A DNA stretch of 64,000 nt from Bythopirellula goksoeyrii (GTDB lineage: Bacteria > Planctomycetota > Planctomycetia > Pirellulales > Lacipirellulaceae): positions 3,693,658-3,757,657 of the forward strand of contig NZ_CP042913.1 of NCBI RefSeq assembly GCF_008065115.1, given 5' to 3'. A program made the translations under genes and the position numbers. The notes below the pieces were generated by a model. It saw only the letters and a list, made by a program, of their open reading frames with translations. It had not been told where the DNA came from and made no database searches. Below, one piece after another: positions 56,685-64,000 of this stretch; position 1 is the stretch's first letter, and every line of letters begins with the position of its first letter.

Positions 56685-57221
56685 ATGCGCATTGGCATTT
56701 TTGCCGACAGTCACGATCACTTGGACAATATCCGGCGGGCCGTCGATGTTTTCAATGAGAATGGCTGCGAACTGGTTGTGTTTGCGGGGGATCTTGTCTC
56801 GACGATTGCGATACCTCCTCTTCGGGCTTTGCGTTGCCCACTTGTCGGCTGTTTTGGAGACAATGAAGGAAACCGCATAGGCATTCGGGGTGGCATGCGC
56901 ATCATCGGTCCTCTGGCGGAACCTCCTTTTGGTTTTCGTGCCCCAGACGGAACCCGAATTGTTGTGACACACCAACGAGAACTACTTCGCGGTCAGATAG
57001 AAGGTTGCGAAGTTGCTATTTTCGGCCACACGCATCGTGCCTCGATTCAAAAAGATTGCGCCGGAAGACTGATTGTCAATCCAGGTGAAACGAGCGGTTG
57101 GATCTTCGGACAACCATCGGTCACCATCTTGGAAACACAACCACTTCAAGCCAAACTGGTTTTGCTGCAAAACGACACCAAGACACATGGAGAAGATGTG
57201 CTACTCCTTTCGGATAGGTGA
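56685..57221 (+). CDS. YfcE/MJ0936-family metallophosphoesterase
   Basis: 178 residues from ATG at 56685, after which MRIGIFADSHDHLDNIRRAVDVF begins the family's first metal motif (Asp-x-His); an upstream frame to 56640 is not part of the domain. Other metal sites are VVFAGDLVS (GD), CFGDNEGN (GDN), VVTHQREL (His) and IFGHTHRA (GHTH). This is the complete set for a two-metal phosphodiesterase of about 170-180 residues, probably cytosolic. Its substrate cannot be told. It is followed by a bidirectional terminator and may not be functionally tied to the metal genes. Confidence 0.9.
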   Translation: MRIGIFADSHDHLDNIRRAVDVFNENGCELVVFAGDLVSTIAIPPLRALRCPLVGCFGDNEGNRIGIRGGMRIIGPLAEPPFGFRAPDGTRIVVTHQRELLRGQIEGCEVAIFGHTHRASIQKDCAGRLIVNPGETSGWIFGQPSVTILETQPLQAKLVLLQNDTKTHGEDVLLLSDR

Positions 57222-57303
57222 CGCTATAGAGTGAGTTCAGCAAGTGATGGTGTGATACTCCTTATCATGCCAAACTAAAGGACGAGCAATTCAAAGAAAA
57301 AGC

Positions 57304-57341
57304 GGTTGTGGACAGCGTCGTCCAAGACGTTGCCCACAACC
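57304..57341. terminator. Strong bidirectional terminator
   Basis: GGTTGTGG (57304-57311) pairs with CCACAACC (57334-57341), with CGTC/GACG pairing inside. On the minus strand the stem is followed by TTTTTCTTTG. It lies between the convergent genes ending at 57221 and 57356. Confidence 0.8.
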
Positions 57342-57355
57342 ATCTAGACAATGCC

Positions 57356-58111
57356 TTACGCAGCGGCCATTCTTCGCATATCATTACTCTCGCTGTTAGG
57401 CTCGCACCATTCGCTCATTAGCTCGACGATTGTTTCCGACAGGCTGAATAAGTCGCCTTGGTAGTCTAGCAACTCATCGACATTCAAGAAGTTGACCAAG
57501 CCAAGATCGTATCCAGAGGATTCTGTCTGGTAGAGCCAAATGCGAGTGCCTCGATCGACGAACCGGAGTTTGGCAGCGAGTAGCCAGCCGGTTTGGTCGG
57601 GGAGATCGACATTAGCAACTACCAAGACCGGCGTATCCTTCCCGCATAGCTTAAGAGCTTCGGTTGCCGACTTGGCTCGGACAACGCGTACCCCATGCTC
57701 GGCCATATCGGTCGCGAGCCGTGCGAATACTTCGTCCCGAGGCTCAACCAGAACCGCCGTAGGCAGCAGCTCTGCTTCGGTTTCCTCTGCTTCGAGTGTG
57801 GAGAGGTAAAAATCTTCAGCCAATCCAAAATTGTCCGGCACAGAAACCGACGTAGATGGCTCCTGGCAGCAACGATTTCCTAATAGCGTCGATGTACCAC
57901 TCGTGGCGCACAACAACTGTTCTACCCGCCCCAGCAAGTCCGTGCCATCTCGATTAGCGGTAGACAACAATCCGTCATCGGTTTCATATACGAAGAACTC
58001 TCCACGGCAGTGACCGCATGCGATCTCGTGATTGATTAACTGCGATTGCAATTCCAGGGGACGACCACAAATCGGACAATCGACAACATGATGGGTATTC
58101 TGCAGAATCAT
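57356..58111 (-). CDS. Zinc-ribbon plus pseudo-receiver protein
   Basis: 251 residues, ribosome site AAGGAGAG. A zinc ribbon comprises Cys12, Cys15, Cys32 and Cys35 (CPICGRPLE, ACGHCRGEFF). Residues about 110-235 look like a response-regulator receiver fold: AVLVEPRDEVFARLATDMAEHGVRVVRAKSATEAL and VLVVANVDLPDQTGW. Where receivers have the phosphorylated Asp (in VLLD), this reads VVAN, and the lysine at the end is not evident, so it is probably a pseudo-receiver that binds partners and is not phosphorylated. Middle linker is acidic. It lies opposite the phosphoesterase. Function unknown. Confidence 0.75.
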   Translation of the reverse strand: MILQNTHHVVDCPICGRPLELQSQLINHEIACGHCRGEFFVYETDDGLLSTANRDGTDLLGRVEQLLCATSGTSTLLGNRCCQEPSTSVSVPDNFGLAEDFYLSTLEAEETEAELLPTAVLVEPRDEVFARLATDMAEHGVRVVRAKSATEALKLCGKDTPVLVVANVDLPDQTGWLLAAKLRFVDRGTRIWLYQTESSGYDLGLVNFLNVDELLDYQGDLFSLSETIVELMSEWCEPNSESNDMRRMAAA

Positions 58112-58277
58112 GACTCTCTCCTTCTAAACGTACCGCTCGCGCGGAATCGGTTAAATAACTGAAAACTCTCAAAGAAAAAACAGGGGACGCGGAATCCAAC
58201 AAGAATTCCTAACGTCCGGCGACAACGATCATTCTGCAACTACATTGAGCAGCAGACCCGCGTCGGATGAGAGAGCC

Positions 58278-58724
58278 TCAAATTTGATAACGACATAGAA
58301 GGACGCAGCGCTGAGATCCGCTGGTCAAAATATCGATAGCCGAATGTGGATACCATTTGCGAGAAGAGTGACCAACTGAGTTAAACGAGATTGGTGAGAC
58401 CTCGGCAAACGTCCACGCATCGGTCACCGAGGTAGTGTCCGTCGTAGGGGCGACAGCGGTTGGGATCTTCAAGCCGCAAAGTCCTGCAGGACACCGGCAC
58501 GGCTTGGACCCGGAATGACCAGCGCAGCAAGATTGGCAATCAGTACTGCAGCAAGCCCCCTGAACCTGTGAATAGCAACTAATTTGTGATCCGACTGAGA
58601 CATGCCTTCCAGCAACACTACTGCCGTGACAGCAACAGGTTGCCGCCAGCGTTTGCTCCACCGGCAGCAATAAGACTGCCAGTAGAGTCAAGGACTTCGA
58701 GATATTAAGTGTCAGTTGGTTCAT
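58278..58724 (-). CDS. Secreted cysteine-rich protein, unknown
   Basis: 148 residues from ATG at 58724; an upstream ATG at 58775 would add 17 residues ahead of the signal peptide. Signal peptide about 1-28 (VEQTLAA). The first half of the mature protein is dense in cysteine (TCCCHGSS, CYSQVQGACCSTDCQSCCAGH, PCRCPAGLCG), about 14 Cys in 55 residues, then a variable tail ending WYPHSAIDILTSG. It fits a metal-buffering role like its neighbours, but no family is recognised. No clear ribosome site. Confidence 0.66.
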   Translation of the reverse strand: MNQLTLNISKSLTLLAVLLLPVEQTLAATCCCHGSSVAGRHVSVGSQISCYSQVQGACCSTDCQSCCAGHSGSKPCRCPAGLCGLKIPTAVAPTTDTTSVTDAWTFAEVSPISFNSVGHSSRKWYPHSAIDILTSGSQRCVLLCRYQI

Positions 58725-59137
58725 CGTTGCATTGTTGATTAGGCCGTGCGGCAATTGACCGCAGGATTTGTCCATTCCTAATCATCGACCAGTTTGAACG
58801 GACTTATTAACGGAATATTTGCTTTTCTGCTCAGCACCTTTTCGTAACGTATCGCTAAATCCGAGCGAGGGTCAAGGCCGGTTGATGACCAATTCTTGAC
58901 TTAGAGCCCGTGTAGCAACGCCTCAATAAAAAGAAGTTGTTTTGGGCACTTTTCCGCATAGAAAGAAGCCATCTCGTGAAGAAATCGGTCAGGCCATGCA
59001 TCTAAATCTAGGCAGCTACTATTTATACCGCTACACCGCACGCTAGCGGAACGTTCAATGATACATCACAGCTCAAACAAAATTATACGGATGATCTTAG
59101 TACGCGAGATAAGCCTGCTAAGTTTACTAAAATTGAC
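58725..59137. other. Divergent intergenic region
   Basis: 413 bp between divergent starts. No gene, hairpin of note or repeat seen. It should contain promoters for the cysteine-rich gene and for the redox operon. Confidence 0.4.
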
Positions 59138-59149
59138 GTGCAGCCACTT

Positions 59150-61135
59150 ATGATATTTAAGACAGCTATCATTGTGTTGCTTGCCGCTAGCTTGGCGTCT
59201 TCTAGCAACGCTCAAATCTCCCCCGAAGAACACGCAAGTCATCACCCTGGTCAATCCCAAGGAGGTGAGCCGCCTGATGCTCAGAGCAGTGGAACACCAA
59301 ATCCTGGTCCCGCAGGTGGAATGGGCGGCCCAGGTGGGATGATGGGTGGTGGCATGGGCGGAATGATGGAGGGCATGATGGAGAAGATGGGTGCGCCCAA
59401 GCCCAAGCAGATCTATCCCCAGCTAATGGCGTTGCCCGATTTGCCGATGGAACAGCGGGCTGCCATCGAGCAGGAAGCACACCTGCGAATGATCGAAGGC
59501 ACAAAACTTCTAGCTCAGGGACTTGACGAGCTGACTCGTGCAGCGCCGACGAACCACTTCGATGCGATGCAATCGGCCACCGCCAAAATGCGCGAGGGCC
59601 TGGCACAGTTTGAAAGTGGTCTGGCTGCCCATCGAGCGATAGCCGAAGGGAAAGCACCGCAAAACGTGGCTCTGCAATGGTTTAAGCGTGAAATGAACCT
59701 GCTTCCACCACCGGGTACGCAACACACTGGCTTTCGGCTGTGGGGTATGACACTTTTTCACACCCTGCTGATGGTGGTGTTAGTTCTCTTCGCCGTTGCC
59801 ATGATTGCCATGTATTTTTTCAAAATGCGCCGTGCATCGGCGTTACTGGAGAAGCTGGCCATGGCTGAAACAGCCAATGGACCTGCAACGGAGATGGCTT
59901 TGCCAGCTAACAGCCCGCCGTCAAATGCATCGACGGCCTCCAGCTCTTCAACAAATGCGAAAGATGCTGCTAAATCGTCTGCGGCGATGGCCGCCGATTG
60001 TTGCGATAATTCGGAAGAGACTTGTCCCAGCAACGAGAAAGCAACAGATCGATCAGATATTTCGGAAGGCCTGCTGCCAATCCGCAAGAAGAAACTTTGT
60101 CGGTTACGGGTTGCCCGCATCGACCAGGAAACGCCCGACGTAAAAACTTTTCGGCTTGTCGCTTGTCATGGTGGCGGCATCCCTTTCAGCTATCTTCCCG
60201 GTCAGTTTCTCACCTTGAAACTACCTGTCGGCGAGAAACCGATCCGAAGGAGCTACACCATCTCTTCGTCACCAACACAAGGATACTATTGTGAAATTAC
60301 GGTCAAGCGAGAGGAGTATGGCACTGGCTCGCGTTTTCTTCATGATCAGGTCAAGGTGGGTGACACTCTCGAAGTGCAAGCGCCAAGTGGAAAATTCGTA
60401 TTCACGGGTAAAGAATCGGAAGACATTGTCTTGATCGGCGGTGGCGTGGGTATCACACCGATGATGAGCGTGACCCGCGCCCTAACAGACATGGCATGGA
60501 ACGGCGACATCTACTTTATCGTGGCCTGCCATGATCCTGAGCATTTCATCTTTGAATCTAAGCTAAGAAGGCTTCAGGAACGGCACGATAATCTACATAT
60601 CTTTGTCGCAATGAGTCGCATCAAAGAAGACATCAATGGCTATCGCAAAGCTCGTCTCTCGCGAGAACTGCTAACCGAATGGGTCCCTTCCATCGCGGCC
60701 AAACGGATCCACATCTGTGGACCTCCAGCAATGATGGATGCGGTCAAGGAAATGCTAATGGAACTCGATGTGCCGCCAGAGAACATCCATAGCGAGAACT
60801 TTGGTGGCGAGCAAAAGCCACGTGTGCGAGCTGAGCAACGGGCGAAAATTGCCGAGACGGACATCGCGGAGACCGGCGGTACGGTTACTTTCAGTAAGTC
60901 AGCCAAGTCGACGGAGTTCCAGCCGGATGAGACCATCTTGGAGGCATCCGAACGAGTCGGCGTTGACATCGACTATTCATGCCGAATCGGAACATGCGGG
61001 GTTTGTATTGTCAAACTTCTGTCAGGAAAAGTATCGATGGAAGTCGAGGACGGACTAGAGCCAGAAGAAAAGAAATTGGGAATGATTCTTTCGTGTCAAG
61101 CGAAGTCCACAGGCAGCGTGGCCGTGGAGGCGTGA
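59150..61135 (+). CDS. Membrane-anchored flavin/2Fe-2S reductase with Met-rich periplasmic head
   Basis: 661 residues from ATG at 59150; GTG at 59138 would add four. Signal peptide 1-22. A Met/Gly-rich stretch (GMGGPGGMMGGGMGGMMEGMM, about 55-80 in pieces) and a helical periplasmic part (about 85-190, MEQRAAIEQEAHL, QSATAKMREGLAQFESGL) precede a membrane helix near 204-226 (FHTLLMVVLVLFAVAMIAMYFF). The cytosolic part starts with a Cys-containing linker (CCDNSEETC), then an FAD domain (RSYTISSSP near 367) and NAD(P)H domain (GGGVGITPMMS, HICGPPAMMDAV). The end is a plant-type 2Fe-2S domain with Cys611, Cys616, Cys619 and Cys649 (C-x4-C-x2-C-x29-C). Probably passes electrons from NAD(P)H across to the cytochromes encoded next. 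Confidence 0.86.
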   Translation: MIFKTAIIVLLAASLASSSNAQISPEEHASHHPGQSQGGEPPDAQSSGTPNPGPAGGMGGPGGMMGGGMGGMMEGMMEKMGAPKPKQIYPQLMALPDLPMEQRAAIEQEAHLRMIEGTKLLAQGLDELTRAAPTNHFDAMQSATAKMREGLAQFESGLAAHRAIAEGKAPQNVALQWFKREMNLLPPPGTQHTGFRLWGMTLFHTLLMVVLVLFAVAMIAMYFFKMRRASALLEKLAMAETANGPATEMALPANSPPSNASTASSSSTNAKDAAKSSAAMAADCCDNSEETCPSNEKATDRSDISEGLLPIRKKKLCRLRVARIDQETPDVKTFRLVACHGGGIPFSYLPGQFLTLKLPVGEKPIRRSYTISSSPTQGYYCEITVKREEYGTGSRFLHDQVKVGDTLEVQAPSGKFVFTGKESEDIVLIGGGVGITPMMSVTRALTDMAWNGDIYFIVACHDPEHFIFESKLRRLQERHDNLHIFVAMSRIKEDINGYRKARLSRELLTEWVPSIAAKRIHICGPPAMMDAVKEMLMELDVPPENIHSENFGGEQKPRVRAEQRAKIAETDIAETGGTVTFSKSAKSTEFQPDETILEASERVGVDIDYSCRIGTCGVCIVKLLSGKVSMEVEDGLEPEEKKLGMILSCQAKSTGSVAVEA

Positions 61136-61253
61136 CATGCGGGAGGGTGAACGGCTGATATTGAACTGCTAAGAACGTAGAACATGAATCAGTATTGGAA
61201 CGGCTAGAATGCACGGATTGATCGTTTCCTTAACCTAGATCGAGGTGAAATGA

Positions 61254-61469
61254 ATGAATCACACAATGCGAATGTTGCTGGGCTGCATAATCCCGCTATT
61301 GCTTCTTTTCTTGTTGCCACTATTCGGTCTAGGTGAGGGAGTATCTTTGTATGTTGCCATCGTACTAATGTTTGCCTGTCATTTGTTCATGGTCGGTGGT
61401 GACCATCGGCGAAACGTCCACAAGAACAACCACAAGTCAAATCAAGGAGATCATCATGCAAACCATTAG
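61254..61469 (+). CDS. Small DUF2933-like membrane protein with His-rich tail
   Basis: 71 residues. Two hydrophobic helices (about 6-25, LLGCIIPLLLLFLLPLFG; about 31-47, LYVAIVLMFACHLFMVGG) are followed by a short tail HRRNVHKNNHKSNQGDHHANH with eight His. The pattern MLLGCIIPLLLLFLLPLFG is that of DUF2933 proteins found in copper/silver islands. It overlaps the next gene by 14 bp. The tail could hold metal. Function unknown. Confidence 0.75.
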   Translation: MNHTMRMLLGCIIPLLLLFLLPLFGLGEGVSLYVAIVLMFACHLFMVGGDHRRNVHKNNHKSNQGDHHANH

Positions 61470-61770
61470 CATCAAGCAACTTGGTTTTGCTCTCGGAGCT
61501 ACTGCCGCACTCCTGTATTTCGGCTGTGTCTTTGTCATGCTGACTGTCCCCCATGACATGACCATTCGCTTTTTCAACAGTCTCTTGCACGGCTGGGATG
61601 TTACCTCCATTATGCGTTGGGACATGCCGTGGTGGGAGGCAATCACCGGCGTGCTGGAAACCTTTATCTTGGCCTGGCTGGTTGGAGCCGTTGTGGCTCT
61701 CTTTTACAACTTGGGAAACAATTCACGACACTGTGAGACATCTGCTCGCACATCAGAGGTAAACCAATGA
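61456..61770 (+). CDS. DUF5676-like inner-membrane protein
   Basis: 104 residues, strong ribosome site AAGGAGATCATC-ATG, which decides this start over an earlier one at 61372. Two or three hydrophobic helices: about 8-32 (LGFALGATAALLYFGCVFVML), and about 65-90 (ITGVLETFILAWLVGAVVALFYNLG), with a conserved-looking WDMPWWEA between them. It resembles DUF5676 proteins that co-occur with DUF2933 in metal islands. Start lies within the previous gene. Function unknown. Confidence 0.75.
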   Translation: MQTISIKQLGFALGATAALLYFGCVFVMLTVPHDMTIRFFNSLLHGWDVTSIMRWDMPWWEAITGVLETFILAWLVGAVVALFYNLGNNSRHCETSARTSEVNQ

Positions 61771-61837
61771 GTCAACAGCAGCAAGGGTCTCCCCCACATT
61801 GTTGATTTCACTTGTATCAACAGCTTCTATGTGAGTA

Positions 61838-62614
61838 ATGTTTATGAAGGAACGCGAGCGAATCTTGGTCACTGCCTTGGTGGTATTGATGCTCATCACC
61901 TGGCTCGGATTTCCGTTTCATGAGTCACCGCGATTCGCAGGAAGCTTGTGGGGCGGTGTGTTCGGTGTGACAGGCGCGCTGCTCATGCTTGCTCCGCTTG
62001 CTTACATGATCGTCAAACGCGTCAAGCCGCTCAAGCAATACACCACGAAGTTTGTCTCGAAGCGAACATTACTGGCGTGGCATATTTACGCAGGAGTACT
62101 TGGGCCGATCCTGGTTGTAATCCATAGTGGACACAAATACGAAAGCCCGTTAGGGATCGCCTTGACGGCCATGACACTGCTAGTCGTGTTAAGCGGGTTT
62201 GTGGGACGCTATTTGATGCAGCAATTCTCTCAAGAGATCCGCGAGAAAAAAACGCTGCTCGATGGGTTAAAAGCCATCTACGACCAGATCAGAACAAAGT
62301 TAGTCACCCAGCACCAACCGGCTCTGGCCATTCAACCGTTTACCGGTTTCTTTTCACGTCTCACAGCGAGTTTTTTTCTGAGCGAGAATAGCGCGGACTT
62401 CTCCAGCTCTGCTGAGACTCCATCGCCCCGCGAGATGGTGCGGCTGGCAGAATCGATTGCCGATGTCGAATACGCAATCGACACCCATGGAAAATTCAAA
62501 ACTTGGTTCGGAAAATGGCTCAAGTTTCACATTGTCATATCGTTCATACTATACGGCCTACTGATACTACATGTCTGGACAGCGATTCACTTCGGGCTGA
62601 GGTGGGTTAGATGA
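61838..62614 (+). CDS. Ferric-reductase-like di-heme cytochrome b membrane protein
   Basis: 258 residues. Hydrophobic helices lie near 10-28, 38-58, 80-98, 105-125 and 228-250. His82 and His96 (WHIYAGVLGPILVVIH) and His231 and His245 (FHIVISFILYGLLILH) form two pairs, each with exactly 13 residues between, the spacing that ligates two stacked b hemes in ferric reductases and NADPH oxidases. A loop of about 100 residues between the fifth and last helix has no recognised motif. Its stop overlaps the next start by 4 bp (ATGA), coupling it to a multiheme cytochrome c. With the flavin reductase upstream it can form an electron path across the membrane. Confidence 0.78.
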   Translation: MFMKERERILVTALVVLMLITWLGFPFHESPRFAGSLWGGVFGVTGALLMLAPLAYMIVKRVKPLKQYTTKFVSKRTLLAWHIYAGVLGPILVVIHSGHKYESPLGIALTAMTLLVVLSGFVGRYLMQQFSQEIREKKTLLDGLKAIYDQIRTKLVTQHQPALAIQPFTGFFSRLTASFFLSENSADFSSSAETPSPREMVRLAESIADVEYAIDTHGKFKTWFGKWLKFHIVISFILYGLLILHVWTAIHFGLRWVR

Positions 62615-63393
62615 GCCTCAAATGGACACTCATCGGTATACCTGTCAGTGCTGGCGTAATCCTAGCCTTCTGGTTAGCCACACCGGGAGAATCCACTTTC
62701 AAGCAACCGGCTGCCTGGCAACGAATGGCCGAGCCGGGTGCGCTATCGGCTGCTCACGCACATCTAGAAAGCAATTGTGCAGCATGTCACACATCCGTCA
62801 AAGGAGTTGAGACTGCCAATTGCATCATTTGTCATGCCAACAATGAATCGATACTACAACGACAGCCGACCTCTTTTCATGCCAATATCAACAGTTGCGT
62901 GGAGTGTCATCTGGAGCATCAGGGCAGAGCGAGCCGTCCTACAAAGATGGATCACTCCGTATTGGCAGAGATCGGTTTGCGTCAACTGAAGGACGACGCT
63001 GATAGTCAGATCGAGTTGCTGCGCCTCCAATTTATCATTGGCATATACCACGGTTCATCCCCTCATGCCCTCATCACGTCCGAGGAAGCGGTACTGGACT
63101 GCGCGACTTGCCACTCTAATGACGACCGCCATTTCCAACTGTTTGGACAAGACTGCGCCCAGTGTCACGCCACGGATCGCTGGACCATCCCCGAATTCAG
63201 GCATCCATCTCCTAACTCACTGGACTGCGCCCAATGCCATCAAGCACCTCCCAGCCATTACATGATGCACTTCAAGATGATCTCGGCTCGTGTAGCTGGC
63301 AAGCCGCATGCTCGCGTCGATCAATGTTTTCAATGCCACCAAACCACGTCGTGGAACGACATTCTGGGGGCAGGCTGGTATAAGCACCACTGA
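62611..63393 (+). CDS. Membrane-anchored seven-heme cytochrome c
   Basis: 260 residues. A single N-terminal hydrophobic segment (about 5-24, VSAGVILAFWLAT) anchors the protein; the rest should be periplasmic. Seven heme-binding CxxCH motifs are visible: CAACH, CIICH, CVECH, CATCH, CAQCH, CAQCH and CFQCH. Further His (AHAHLESN, FHANINS, HYMMHFKM, HARVDQ) can serve as distal ligands. It resembles class III/NapC-type multiheme cytochromes and would take electrons from the coupled cytochrome b, and pass them on to a periplasmic acceptor or reductase. Alternatively it is part of an electron-export path. Acceptor unknown. Confidence 0.88.
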   Translation: MSLKWTLIGIPVSAGVILAFWLATPGESTFKQPAAWQRMAEPGALSAAHAHLESNCAACHTSVKGVETANCIICHANNESILQRQPTSFHANINSCVECHLEHQGRASRPTKMDHSVLAEIGLRQLKDDADSQIELLRLQFIIGIYHGSSPHALITSEEAVLDCATCHSNDDRHFQLFGQDCAQCHATDRWTIPEFRHPSPNSLDCAQCHQAPPSHYMMHFKMISARVAGKPHARVDQCFQCHQTTSWNDILGAGWYKHH

Positions 63394-63462
63394 TACTTAA
63401 GCAATCATCTCGGAAAACAGTCCATTTGTATCCTGTTCACAGTAGCAAAAGGTTTTTGACTG

Positions 63463-64000
63463 ATGTTGAAGAGCAATGCTTTCGCAAGCCAAACTGACTC
63501 TTACAAGTCTTCGCAATCAAAGGTGTTTAGTAGGTCGATTCGCACTCAATTACTTTTCGCCGTCAACCTACCTCTCGTGGTGCTGGTCACGGTTTTTCTC
63601 GTGTACGATTACAACCGCATGATGGGCGAACGAGTTATAGATATGCACCTAGCACTGGAGGAAGAAGCTAAAACTTTGCTTCCGGCCATTACCCGACTAA
63701 GTAAAGGCGGCACGCATGACGTACAACAATACATCGACAGCGTATGCGAACAAATGCAAACCGAGAAGTCACCCGGGCATCATATTGCTGTTCAGACTCC
63801 ATCTGAAACTCTTCAGGCGACTTCGCACGGACGCGAATCGCCGGAAATGCTGGCCGCCCTTCATCGTGCGGGCGATTCATCCACCGGTAGAGCATCGATC
63901 AGCAATCAGGAGTTCGTTGTGGGCACCGCCAAGTCGAACAAATTCATTGTTTACGTTGCTGAGAGGCTCTCAAATGTCAAGCACCGGGTCCGCCAAGCAG
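63463..64000 (+). CDS. Sensor histidine-kinase-like protein, N-terminal part only
   Basis: From ATG at 63463 the frame stays open to the window edge, giving 179 residues. It has a short cytosolic start, one membrane helix near 32-50 (LLFAVNLPLVVLVTVFLVY) and an extracytoplasmic sensor-like segment with ALEEEAKTLLPAITRLSKGG and VQQYIDSVCEQMQTEKSPGHH, layout typical of the periplasmic input domain of histidine kinases. The kinase core is outside the window, so the call is an inference from layout; a methyl-accepting or other one-helix sensor is possible. Last in the redox gene group, it may control it. Confidence 0.6.
   Translation, partial: MLKSNAFASQTDSYKSSQSKVFSRSIRTQLLFAVNLPLVVLVTVFLVYDYNRMMGERVIDMHLALEEEAKTLLPAITRLSKGGTHDVQQYIDSVCEQMQTEKSPGHHIAVQTPSETLQATSHGRESPEMLAALHRAGDSSTGRASISNQEFVVGTAKSNKFIVYVAERLSNVKHRVRQA

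Noticed and set aside
1-64000. CRISPR array, insertion sequences or prophage genes
   Set aside because: No regularly spaced repeats, transposase motif or phage structural gene was recognised anywhere in the window.

Overview
The window looks like chromosomal DNA of a planctomycete, probably of the order Pirellulales. The signs are: secreted proteins that end in a PEP-CTERM sorting tail and carry a dockerin-like calcium module of the form D-x-D-G-x-V-x-G-x-D-F-L-x-W-Q-R; two DUF1559 pilin-like proteins with the [15 protein letters not shown]-terminus; a giant surface protein with the QLEERLAL N-terminal motif; and many large polysaccharide-degrading enzymes. No exosortase, rRNA or complete tRNA gene is present.

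Region 1 (1-36160) is a pectin and glycan utilisation locus. A truncated NCS1-type permease (1-829, minus) diverges from a DUF5060/GH-A-clan glycosidase (956-2683). A tight minus-strand operon (15576 to 6000) encodes a pectate-lyase-like protein, a GH43-GH29 fusion, an L-fucose/L-arabinose-isomerase-like protein, a two-subunit transketolase and a GlpK-like FGGY kinase. Isomerase, kinase and split transketolase together resemble the non-oxidative D-apiose pathway (apulose, apulose-4-phosphate, transketolase). That would suit pectins such as rhamnogalacturonan II or apiogalacturonan, but the assignment is inference. Further along are a second pectate-lyase-like PEP-CTERM protein, a secreted phosphodiesterase, a 1419-residue CotH/lamin-tail protein, a GH28 polygalacturonase-like enzyme whose usual catalytic-site histidine appears to be phenylalanine, a XylR-type AraC regulator, two DUF1559 proteins, two lipoproteins and two PEP-CTERM proteins. 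A 639-residue UPF0489-like protein (36508-38427) follows.

Region 2 (38633-39315) looks like a recombination boundary. It holds the 3' half of a tRNA resembling tRNA-Pro(GGG), a short direct repeat and a frameshifted, nonsense-interrupted gene remnant.

Region 3 (39372-64000) is a copper/silver-type metal-resistance and redox island. The minus-strand operon cusC-like/cusB/cusA/YHS protein is followed by a BON protein and by an ECF sigma factor with a zinc anti-sigma factor whose extracytoplasmic part is rich in cysteine. On the plus strand are several small secreted metal-binding proteins (Cys/His-rich, tandem TRASH-like, Met-rich Spy-like), a second YHS-tailed paralogue and a stand-alone Cys-rich CBM48 protein. 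The far end encodes what looks like a transmembrane electron chain: a membrane-anchored flavin/2Fe-2S reductase with a Met-rich periplasmic head, a ferric-reductase-like di-heme cytochrome b, and a seven-heme cytochrome c. It is followed by the start of a sensor kinase. I regard this redox set and the apiose-like operon as the two most promising undescribed systems here.
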